Shown here in pieces: positions 51,205 through 58,336 of a DNA stretch of 64,000 nucleotides (position 1 is the stretch's first letter; each line of letters begins with the position of its first letter). The translations under genes were made by a program, and so were the position numbers. The notes under the pieces were generated by a model. The model did not search any database and had not been told where the DNA came from. It was given only the letters and a program-made list of their open reading frames with translations. The stretch covers positions 62,001-126,000 of the forward strand of contig NZ_JBHSRI010000038.1 of NCBI RefSeq assembly GCF_042658845.1. Direction: 5' to 3'. Source of the stretch: Paenisporosarcina macmurdoensis. GTDB taxonomy: Bacteria; Bacillota; Bacilli; Bacillales_A; Planococcaceae.

Positions 51205-52243
51205 ATGCCACAGAAACCTGCCTTTCAAGACGTAACCATTGAGCTGCCATATTTCGTGCATATTGGTCAGGGTGACTTTGTGAGAGTTCAAAAAGTTTGC
51301 TTTCACCATAACAAAGCAATAACGCTTCTGCAGCATAATATCGAACCCACCAAACAGAGTCCCCTAGGAATTCAGTTAGTTCTTTTTCAAATTGAGATAG
51401 TGACAATACACCAGTGATTTTTGCTGCAAACATTCGTTCTTCCCAAATTTCTGAATAAAAAAAGGGTTTAATCAAATTGACATTTGATATGTAGTTCATC
51501 TGAAATAAAGCTTTTAATGCTTGAATTCGCATTTCAGAATTTGGATGCATCAGATTTTCCTCAACAAAAGACAAATAGGATAATTTTTTTGCGAGTCCAA
51601 GGTACATTAATAAAGATATATTAGCTTTTAAACTTCCTTCCTGACGAACATATGAAACTGTTTGTGGGATTACATCTTCGGGAAAACGTTTGAAAACAGA
51701 AAGATAGACCGATTCTTTTATGCTTGGCTCATTTTCTAAATACGATAGTACGGATACGTCGCCAAGGGCTGCTAAAGTCCGCAACAACTGCTGTTTTTCT
51801 TCATCCTGTTCTTTGACAGCCATTAATCTCTTGGCAAGTACTGGTTGCATAGAAGTCATACGGAAATCTTCTATGTAATACAGTGCATTTACGCGAGCAG
51901 ACCAATCTGTTGCGTTCATCACTTTTTCATAGTGTGAACTTAAATAGAAAGATGCACTTTCGCGGATTTTGTGTTGCAGATCTTCATCTTTTGTAATCGC
52001 CATACTAGAGCTAAATAATTGTTCGGCTACATGATACTCATCAGGAGGTAAGGGGATATAGTCATCTTGCTCATTATAAAGAAAGTGTATGAATGCTGGC
52101 ATGGCTTCTTTATAAATATTCTGTTCATTTTGGTCTTTTTTGTTCCTTTTCAATTTTTTGCTTGTTAAAAATAACAATAAAATGAGTTGGGCAAAGGCTA
52201 GTAGTAAAAAAACAATGATGAAGAAGGTTAATGTCGAATTCAT
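51197..52243 (-). CDS. HEAT-repeat membrane protein
   Basis: A 348-residue protein with one N-terminal membrane helix (about 6-28), a basic KKLKRNKK stop-transfer, and a cytoplasmic array of HEAT-like helix pairs (for example SEMRIQALKALFQMNY ... EIWEERMFAAKITGVL ... SVWWVRYYAAEALLLCYG). HEAT arrays are protein-binding scaffolds; here it is wedged between a GGDEF regulator and a glycan synthase with 4- and 8-base overlaps on each side, so a stoichiometric complex with the synthase is likely. Confidence 0.87.
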   Translation of the reverse strand: MNSTLTFFIIVFLLLAFAQLILLLFLTSKKLKRNKKDQNEQNIYKEAMPAFIHFLYNEQDDYIPLPPDEYHVAEQLFSSSMAITKDEDLQHKIRESASFYLSSHYEKVMNATDWSARVNALYYIEDFRMTSMQPVLAKRLMAVKEQDEEKQQLLRTLAALGDVSVLSYLENEPSIKESVYLSVFKRFPEDVIPQTVSYVRQEGSLKANISLLMYLGLAKKLSYLSFVEENLMHPNSEMRIQALKALFQMNYISNVNLIKPFFYSEIWEERMFAAKITGVLSLSQFEKELTEFLGDSVWWVRYYAAEALLLCYGESKLFELSQSHPDQYARNMAAQWLRLERQVSVAYD

Positions 52244-53565
52244 TTAAATAGCCTGTTGACGAGACGTTGAATTCTAACTAACACTTCTTGTGGATGAAAA
52301 GGTTTCAACATATAGTCATCTGCACCTGAATTAAGGGCGTGCAAAATATCTTGTTCATTTTTTCGTGCCGTTAGCATGGCAACTAAGACTCTTTGTGACT
52401 CGACATTTTTTTTGACAATATGCAATACTTCTAATCCGTCCATTTTCGGCATAACACCATCTAGTAGAAGTACGTGATAATCATGTGGTGTGTACCAATT
52501 AGATTGTGTGAATTCAAAGCCATTATTGTAGCCAATTACATGGATATCAAAAGTGTCAGATTTCCAAGTAGAGAACTGTCTCTCAAGCATTGCTCGAACA
52601 ATCTCATCATCATCGACGATATGAATGTTTAATCGGCTGAAGAGTGGACTTGAAAAGGATTCTTCATCATAGATGAAGGTAGAAGATCTACCGGCTTTCT
52701 TGGCCCGCTTTAAGGCGAAATCTGCTTGTTGTAGTAATGTTCCATTATTATAAGTTGAGGTACTCCATTCAGAAATTCCAACAGAAAATGTGATATTCCA
52801 TTTTTCTAGTATTATTTCAGCAATATCTTTAGTGATTTTTGCGGCTTCGTCAGCTAGTTTATGACGAAATAGCAAAACAAACTCATCACTACCGAATCGG
52901 AATACATCCATTTGTGTATGCATAACTTGACGAGCTATTTGAACAAAGTCAATGAGTACTTTATTTCCTTTTATATTGCCAAATTGTTCATTGAAGTCTT
53001 TAAACAAATCGAAATCGATAAGGGCGATTGAAAATGAGTCATTAGACGTTTCATAACGATTGAAGAGGGAGCTAGCGCTCATATAAAATTGTTTGCGATT
53101 GTATGCCCCGGTCAACTCATCCGCAAGAATAGTATTTGTAATCGACGATTTAAATGCCGCACGATTTAATATGAACGGAATGAAAATATCTGCATCAATG
53201 GGTTTTCTAATGAAATCAATTGCTCCTAATTGATAAGAACGTATTCGGTATTCTTTTGGCTGAAAAGATGAAGTGATTGCTATTGGGATAACTCGACTGC
53301 GCGCAATATCACTTATTTCTTGTAATAGCTCAAAGCCACTCTGATCAGGTAAGTCTGCTTCAATTATGACAAGGTCTGGATTAGCAGAATGGAAGTATTC
53401 GAGCCCTTTAGCAGCTGTTGTTGCAATTAAAATGGTGATGCCATGTTGTTCAAATGAATCTTTTAAATTCATGACAAATTCAATATCTTGATCTATAAGT
53501 AAAATTAACTTTTCATCGGGATCTTGGGTATTACTAGATTTAAGTAGTGGGATTTGTCGATTCAA
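52240..53565 (-). CDS. REC-GGDEF-REC protein with degenerate first receiver and GSDEF motif
   Basis: About 441 residues, homologous to the 44.74-kb protein without its HPt domain. REC1 (about 19-135) has Glu69 where the phospho-Asp should be (LVIIEADLPD aligned with FVLIDLLGED of the paralogue), and Asp25-Gln26-Asp27 in the pocket. The GGDEF domain (about 145-300) reads FRFGSDEF at 223-229, with Ser226 for the second Gly; there is no RxxD site. REC2 (about 310-441) is canonical (LLLDGVMPKMDG; Lys in MLKPFHP). Start TTG 53565 follows GGAGG by 8 bases. Its stop overlaps the HEAT gene start (ATGA). It may be a c-di-GMP sensor or weak cyclase for the synthase. Confidence 0.9.
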   Translation of the reverse strand: MNRQIPLLKSSNTQDPDEKLILLIDQDIEFVMNLKDSFEQHGITILIATTAAKGLEYFHSANPDLVIIEADLPDQSGFELLQEISDIARSRVIPIAITSSFQPKEYRIRSYQLGAIDFIRKPIDADIFIPFILNRAAFKSSITNTILADELTGAYNRKQFYMSASSLFNRYETSNDSFSIALIDFDLFKDFNEQFGNIKGNKVLIDFVQIARQVMHTQMDVFRFGSDEFVLLFRHKLADEAAKITKDIAEIILEKWNITFSVGISEWSTSTYNNGTLLQQADFALKRAKKAGRSSTFIYDEESFSSPLFSRLNIHIVDDDEIVRAMLERQFSTWKSDTFDIHVIGYNNGFEFTQSNWYTPHDYHVLLLDGVMPKMDGLEVLHIVKKNVESQRVLVAMLTARKNEQDILHALNSGADDYMLKPFHPQEVLVRIQRLVNRLFK

Positions 53566-53717
53566 ATTAATTACCTCCAAACAATGTAAGTTTAGTATAT
53601 CAAACGGAGTGCGCGCTTACTTTCGATACGTGTGAAATTCTCACATATTTTGCTAGATTACCTATCAATTGCACATTCAATCGTGGCTCTTCATAATGTA
53701 ATTAGGGAGTGGTGCAT

Positions 53718-54404
53718 ATGGTAGAACTAGATCATGTCGTTTATTTTAGTGAAAAGTCTCCGGAAATGAATGTGAAAGAACATCAAGCTACGTCAATTGG
53801 AGGTAAACATAAAAATTGGGGTACATTCAATGCATTAACCTATACACAAAGTAGTTATATTGAATATTTATCAGTAGAGCATATGGATATCGCAAAAAGA
53901 GCAAATCATCCATTACCAAACCTTTTGCTACACGATTTGGAACGCGGCGAGGGGTGGGGGACCATTTGTTTCCGAACGGATAATATACTTGCGCTTAATG
54001 ATAGATTAACTAATGAAGGATGGGTCACGTCTGGAGTACTAAATGCTGAGCGAGAAGCCTCTTCTGGTTTTATTCGTAAATGGAAAATGCTTTTCATTCA
54101 GCAGGACGTTTCAAACAAATTGCCATACCCATTTTTTATTGAATGGGAAGAGCCATTTGAAGAACGCATGAAAAGTTTAAGGGAAGATGGAACCATTTCT
54201 TCTGAAAACGATCAGTTAATTATTTCAATATGTGAGTTTGCAGTAACTAACCCGCAAAAAAGTGTTGAAGAATGGGGCCATCTACTAAATCTTCCCCCTA
54301 CTGAAAATGCTATAAAACTGCCAAATACAGAACTGATATTTCATAAATATCCTGATGATATGGAGCGTTTAGTGAACGTTCAAATTACAGAGATAAGTAA
54401 ATAA
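53718..54404 (+). CDS. VOC / glyoxalase-like domain protein
   Basis: A 228-residue protein of the Glyoxalase_3-like group in the vicinal-oxygen-chelate superfamily. The first barrel begins LDHVVYFSEKSP, followed by GGKHKNWGTFNAL and SYIEYLSVEH, where family members place metal ligands (His4, Glu). Substrate unknown; members of this group are common stand-alone proteins in Bacillales. ATG 53718 has GGGAGTGG upstream; an in-frame GTG at 53709 overlaps it. Confidence 0.82.
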   Translation: MVELDHVVYFSEKSPEMNVKEHQATSIGGKHKNWGTFNALTYTQSSYIEYLSVEHMDIAKRANHPLPNLLLHDLERGEGWGTICFRTDNILALNDRLTNEGWVTSGVLNAEREASSGFIRKWKMLFIQQDVSNKLPYPFFIEWEEPFEERMKSLREDGTISSENDQLIISICEFAVTNPQKSVEEWGHLLNLPPTENAIKLPNTELIFHKYPDDMERLVNVQITEISK

Positions 54405-54411
54405 TGTCTGA

Positions 54412-54441
54412 ACACGTGTAAACATGACACGTGTTTTTTTA
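54412..54441 (+). terminator. Terminator of the VOC gene
   Basis: ACACGTG and CACGTGT arms around TAAACATGA, then seven T. Confidence 0.9.
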
Positions 54442-54555
54442 TTTGAGAACTTTCAATATATTTACAAAATAAAGCATTGTTTGACATTGGAAGTAATTAC
54501 TGTTTTACTTTTAAGGTATTCAGAATAATTAAACAATAATAAGGGGGCGTGTTTT

Positions 54556-54909
54556 TTGGGAGCATCAAATAAATATGGTAAAAAAGTTCCTCAATCAGTT
54601 CATGATTATCAGGCAATAGAAGCCTCTCCAAAATTCAGGGAACTAGTGGGTAAGAAAAAACGATTCTTATTACCAAGCACGATTCTGTTTCTAGGGCTTT
54701 ATATTCTTTTTCCATTAATTATTTCTTATTCAGATGTGTTGAACACCTCATTTATTGGAGACATTTCATGGAGTTGGATTTATGCACTGGGCTTGTTTGT
54801 TATGACATGGGTACTGGTAACCATTTACATGAGAAAGGCAGCACAATTTGACCGGATGGCGGAAGATACGCTGAAAGAATTTAATTACAAAGAGGAGGAG
54901 AACTTATGA
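54556..54909 (+). CDS. DUF485 membrane protein
   Basis: A 117-residue DUF485 (YjcH-type) protein with two membrane helices (about 41-58 and 73-93) and charged ends. In many bacteria it is encoded directly before an acetate-type symporter, as here; it may assist assembly of the transporter. The start is TTG with AAGGGGGCG upstream. The symporter ATG overlaps its stop codon. Confidence 0.9.
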   Translation: MGASNKYGKKVPQSVHDYQAIEASPKFRELVGKKKRFLLPSTILFLGLYILFPLIISYSDVLNTSFIGDISWSWIYALGLFVMTWVLVTIYMRKAAQFDRMAEDTLKEFNYKEEENL

Positions 54910-56441
54910 ATCCTACAGTAATTATCATGTTTCTCGTCATTGTTGGAATGACATTAGTAGTTACATATTTTGCAGCAGGGAAAACAAATACCACAAGTGA
55001 GTTTTATACAGCAGGCGGCGGATTAACTGGCTGGCAAAACGGCCTTGCAATCGCTGGAGACTATCTATCAGCAGCTTCATTTTTAGGAATAGCAGGTGCT
55101 ATTGCTCTTTACGGATTTGATGGATTCTTGTTCTCTATTGGCTATTTAGTAGCTTACTTGGTTGTGTTATTTATTGTTGCCGAACCACTACGAAACTTAG
55201 GGAAATATACATTAGCGGATATGATCAACTCTAGGTTCAATGCCAAAAAGGTCCGTGCAGGTGCAGCAATCAGTTCGATTACGATTGTTATTTTTTATAT
55301 GATAGCTCAGTTAGTTGGAGCAGGCGCATTAATTCAATTACTATTTGGTATTCCATATTGGGTTGCCGTTTTATTAGTAGGAATCATGATGACGGTTTAT
55401 GTATTATTTGGAGGAATGACAGCAACGAGTTGGGTCCAAATTATTAAAGCGGTCTTACTAATGACGGGTACCGTTATTATTTCGTTTTTAGTGTTAAAGG
55501 AATTCAATTTCAATATCTTTGAAATGTTCACATCTATGAAAACAGCAACACCTCATGGCGCAGACTATTTAAATCCAGGTATTAAATATACGATGCCTTT
55601 AGATACTCTCTCTCTTATGATAGCTCTCGTTTTAGGTACAGCGGGATTGCCGCATATATTGATGCGATTCTTCACAGTCCGTGATGCTAAAACAGCAAGA
55701 AGTTCTGTTATGTGGGCAACATGGATTGTCGGCATTTTCTATGTGATGACCATCTTCCTAGGATTTGGTGCAGCCAAGTTCGTAGGTCAAGAATTAATTT
55801 TGTCAACCAATCCTGCAGGTAATATGGCTGCTCCATTGTTAGCTCAAGCTTTAGGTGGAGATCTCTTGATGTCATTTGTTTCTGCCGTTGCATTCGCAAC
55901 TATTTTAGCAGTAGTGGCGGGACTTGTTCTATCCGGTGCCTCAGCATTTGCTCATGATATTTATGGCCAAATCATTAAAAAAGGAAAAGCTACAGATCGA
56001 CAACAAATGCTAGCAGCACGTTATGCTTCTATAGGCGTAGCCGTATTCTCTATTATACTGGCGTTATTTGCTCAAAATTTAAATGTGGCTTTCCTGGTCT
56101 CGCTTGCATTTTGTATAGCTGCAAGTGCAAATTTACCAGTTATCATTTATACGATATATTGGAAGAAATTCAATACAACAGGAGCAATTGCATCTATGGC
56201 AACCGGGCTAATATCAGCTCTTGTTTTAGTATCTATTAGTCCAAGTGTTATGAATCCTGTTGAAGGTGTGGCTATTATTACTGGAAATCCAATCTTTCCA
56301 CTAACGAATCCTGCACTCGTTTCAGTGCCTCTTGGTTTTATAGGTGGATGGATTGGTACCCTATTGTCTAAGGAATCTGATGACAAGAAATATGCTGAAG
56401 TTAAAGTTAAAGCAAATACAGGCGGTTTCAGACAACTGTAA
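54906..56441 (+). CDS. Sodium:solute symporter, cation acetate symporter type
   Basis: A 511-residue sodium:solute symporter with about 13 helices. GLAIAGDYLSAASFLGIAGAIAL and the C-terminal SAFAHDIYGQIIKKG block are characteristic of ActP/YwcA acetate permeases; the DUF485 partner gene supports that assignment. It probably takes up acetate or a related short monocarboxylate. ATG overlaps the DUF485 stop (ATGA). The substrate is not proven. Confidence 0.9.
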   Translation: MNPTVIIMFLVIVGMTLVVTYFAAGKTNTTSEFYTAGGGLTGWQNGLAIAGDYLSAASFLGIAGAIALYGFDGFLFSIGYLVAYLVVLFIVAEPLRNLGKYTLADMINSRFNAKKVRAGAAISSITIVIFYMIAQLVGAGALIQLLFGIPYWVAVLLVGIMMTVYVLFGGMTATSWVQIIKAVLLMTGTVIISFLVLKEFNFNIFEMFTSMKTATPHGADYLNPGIKYTMPLDTLSLMIALVLGTAGLPHILMRFFTVRDAKTARSSVMWATWIVGIFYVMTIFLGFGAAKFVGQELILSTNPAGNMAAPLLAQALGGDLLMSFVSAVAFATILAVVAGLVLSGASAFAHDIYGQIIKKGKATDRQQMLAARYASIGVAVFSIILALFAQNLNVAFLVSLAFCIAASANLPVIIYTIYWKKFNTTGAIASMATGLISALVLVSISPSVMNPVEGVAIITGNPIFPLTNPALVSVPLGFIGGWIGTLLSKESDDKKYAEVKVKANTGGFRQL

Positions 56442-56507
56442 GAAGTTGTGTCTATTTAATTGAGTATGGTACGATATATGGAATATGAAAGAACGGAGGT
56501 TTTCCAA

Positions 56508-56546
56508 ATGATTAATAACACATTCCGATGGAACACTTTGCGATGA
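56508..56546 (+). CDS. 12-residue upstream peptide in the hflX leader
   Basis: A short frame of 12 codons (MINNTFRWNTLR) starts at ATG 56508, 8 bases after a very strong ribosome binding site CGGAGG (56494-56499). It is followed by a hairpin (56635-56663) and an intrinsic terminator (56698-56732) before hflX. This is the layout of ribosome-dependent attenuators in front of antibiotic-response genes. Confidence 0.5.
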   Translation: MINNTFRWNTLR

Positions 56547-56634
56547 AACTGAATAAAGCAAAGAACTGCTACTGGGCATTTAAATCGGGATATGTCTATT
56601 CATTTTGAAAACCAAGTTATAATTTAGAAAAACA

Positions 56635-56663
56635 CAGCTTGTACCTAACAAAGGTACAAGCTG
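56635..56663 (+). promoter_or_regulatory. Hairpin in the hflX leader
   Basis: CAGCTTGTACC and GGTACAAGCTG form an 11-bp stem with a 7-base loop and no T-run. It may end the preceding symporter transcript or be part of an attenuator. Confidence 0.6.
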
Positions 56664-56697
56664 ATGTCATTTCTTGAACTGGTATCTTAATCAGTGC

Positions 56698-56734
56698 AAG
56701 AAAAGAGTGAGACCTGGACTCGCTTTTTCTTTAC
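56698..56734 (+). terminator. Intrinsic terminator directly before hflX
   Basis: AGTGAG and CTCGCT pair around ACCTGGA, extended by AAGAAAAG and TTTTCTT, with TTTTTCTTT as U-tract. It lies about 65 bases before the hflX ATG, after the 12-codon peptide. Confidence 0.75.
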
Positions 56735-56799
56735 TATTAAATGGCAGAATAAAGGATATATCGATTTTCTCTCGGTAGACTTTGAGGAGGAAATGACAC

Positions 56800-58071
56800 A
56801 TGGACGAAATACTTGAACGCGCCATTGTTGTAGGCGTTAATTTGAAAAAAGACGAACATTTTGAATATGGCTTAGAAGAATTACACAACTTAGCTGAAGC
56901 ATTAAATGTAGAAGTAGTAGGCGAAGTTACTCAAAATTTAGATCGTGTCAATTCTGCGCATTACGTAGGTAAAGGGAAAATTGACGAAATTAAAGCTTTT
57001 TACGAAGAAGCAGATGCAAACTTAGTGATTTTTAATGATGAGCTGTCACCTTCTCAAATTCGTAACTTAGAAGAGGCGCTTGATTGTAAAGTCATTGACC
57101 GTACGATGTTGATTTTAGATATCTTTGCTCGTCGTGCAAAGTCTAAAGAAGCACAAATGCAAGTTGAGTTAGCTCAGCTTCAATACATGTTACCTCGATT
57201 AATTGGTTTACGTGCTTCTCTTGGTCGCCAAGGTGGTGGTACGGGTGGCGGATTTCAAAACCGTGGTGCAGGTGAAACAAAACTTGAACTCGATCGCCGT
57301 AAAATTGAAGATCAAATTGCGAAAATTCGCCGTGATTTAGAGCACGTGAAAGAACAACGCGTAACTCAAAGAAAACAACGCAAGAAAAACGAAGTGCCGG
57401 TTGTATCAATTGTTGGATACACAAATGCAGGGAAATCGACTGTTATGAATCGATTACTTGCCAAAACAGGACAGTTGGATGACAAGCAAGTGTTTGAAAA
57501 AGATATGTTGTTTGCCACTCTTGAGACGTCTGTTCGCCAAATTCGTTTACCAGATCAAAAAGAATTCTTGCTTACGGATACGGTAGGTTTTGTCAGTAAG
57601 TTACCAACCCATTTAGTAAAAGCGTTCCGCTCTACATTAGAAGAAGCACGCGAAGCAGATTTACTGTTACATGTGGTGGATGTTTCGAATGAGGAATATC
57701 GCTATATGATGGATGTTACAAATGAGACATTGCAAGCGGTGGGCGTTGAAGATGTGCCAACCCTTGAGTTATACAATAAGGCTGATTTAGCGGATATAAA
57801 CTATCCGCGTGTTAGTGGAAACAGTCTGTGGATTTCTGCAAAAGATGGTCAAGGATTAGACGAATTGCTTGAAATGATTCGTGCAAATATTTTTGCTGAT
57901 TATAAAATTTGCCGCATGCTTATTCCTTATGAGCGTGGAGACATTGTGTCTTATTTAAATGAACAAGCATCTGTTCAGACATCTGAGTATGAAGAAGAAG
58001 GTACCTTATTAAAAGTTGAATTAAAGCTAGCCGATTACGAACGGTATCAAGAATTCGTCCTTGGTAAATAA
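56800..58071 (+). CDS. hflX: GTPase HflX
   Basis: A 423-residue HflX GTPase, which binds the 50S subunit and splits stalled or hibernating ribosomes. The N-terminal HflX domain (about 1-190) includes the glycine-rich GGGTGGGFQNRGAGE loop; the G domain has GYTNAGKST (about 205-213), DTVGFVSKLP, NKADL and SAKDG. A C-terminal domain (about 365-423) follows. GGAGGAAA precedes the ATG. Its leader carries a small peptide gene and a terminator. Bacterial HflX-type proteins can confer resistance to macrolides or lincosamides. Confidence 0.95.
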   Translation: MDEILERAIVVGVNLKKDEHFEYGLEELHNLAEALNVEVVGEVTQNLDRVNSAHYVGKGKIDEIKAFYEEADANLVIFNDELSPSQIRNLEEALDCKVIDRTMLILDIFARRAKSKEAQMQVELAQLQYMLPRLIGLRASLGRQGGGTGGGFQNRGAGETKLELDRRKIEDQIAKIRRDLEHVKEQRVTQRKQRKKNEVPVVSIVGYTNAGKSTVMNRLLAKTGQLDDKQVFEKDMLFATLETSVRQIRLPDQKEFLLTDTVGFVSKLPTHLVKAFRSTLEEAREADLLLHVVDVSNEEYRYMMDVTNETLQAVGVEDVPTLELYNKADLADINYPRVSGNSLWISAKDGQGLDELLEMIRANIFADYKICRMLIPYERGDIVSYLNEQASVQTSEYEEEGTLLKVELKLADYERYQEFVLGK

Positions 58072-58072
58072 G

Positions 58073-58112
58073 AAAACGCATTTCCGATTTTTTCGGAAAT
58101 GCGTTTTTCTTT
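58073..58112 (+). terminator. Terminator of hflX
   Basis: AAAACGCATTTCCG and CGGAAATGCGTTTT arms, followed by CTTTT. Confidence 0.92.
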
Positions 58113-58164
58113 TGGTAGTCTAATTTAATAAAATTTAGTGACACCTTCGAACTGGAAGGCTGAG

Positions 58165-58310
58165 ATTAGTTTCCGTCCATTCAATGTGAGTTTTCGTCCA
58201 TTCAACTTGGTTTATTGTCCACTTATTAAAGGTTTTCGTCCATTCAACTTGGATTTCTGTCCACTTACGTAACGTTTCCGTCCATTCGCTTGGAGGAAGA
58301 CACGATTCCT
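58165..58310 (-). repeat. Array of exactly 21-bp repeats, GGACGGAAA type (array 4)
   Basis: Six units marked by GTCCA on plus start at 58175, 58196, 58217, 58238, 58259 and 58280, a constant 21-base step. On minus the unit reads TGGACGGAAAC with a variable second half alternating between GAATGG and AAGTGG starts. The head (58308-58287 on minus, AATCGTGTC ... GCGAATGG) matches the head of array 1. In one minus frame it reads Trp-Thr heptads. It lies in the 3' region of the ABC exporter gene. Confidence 0.93.
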
Positions 58311-58336
58311 CCTGAGAAAGACACCAAATCCGTGTA

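Noticed and set aside
56618..56623. TATAAT as hflX promoter
   Set aside because: No recognisable -35 box at 15-19 bases; kept only as a reason why the attenuator model is uncertain.
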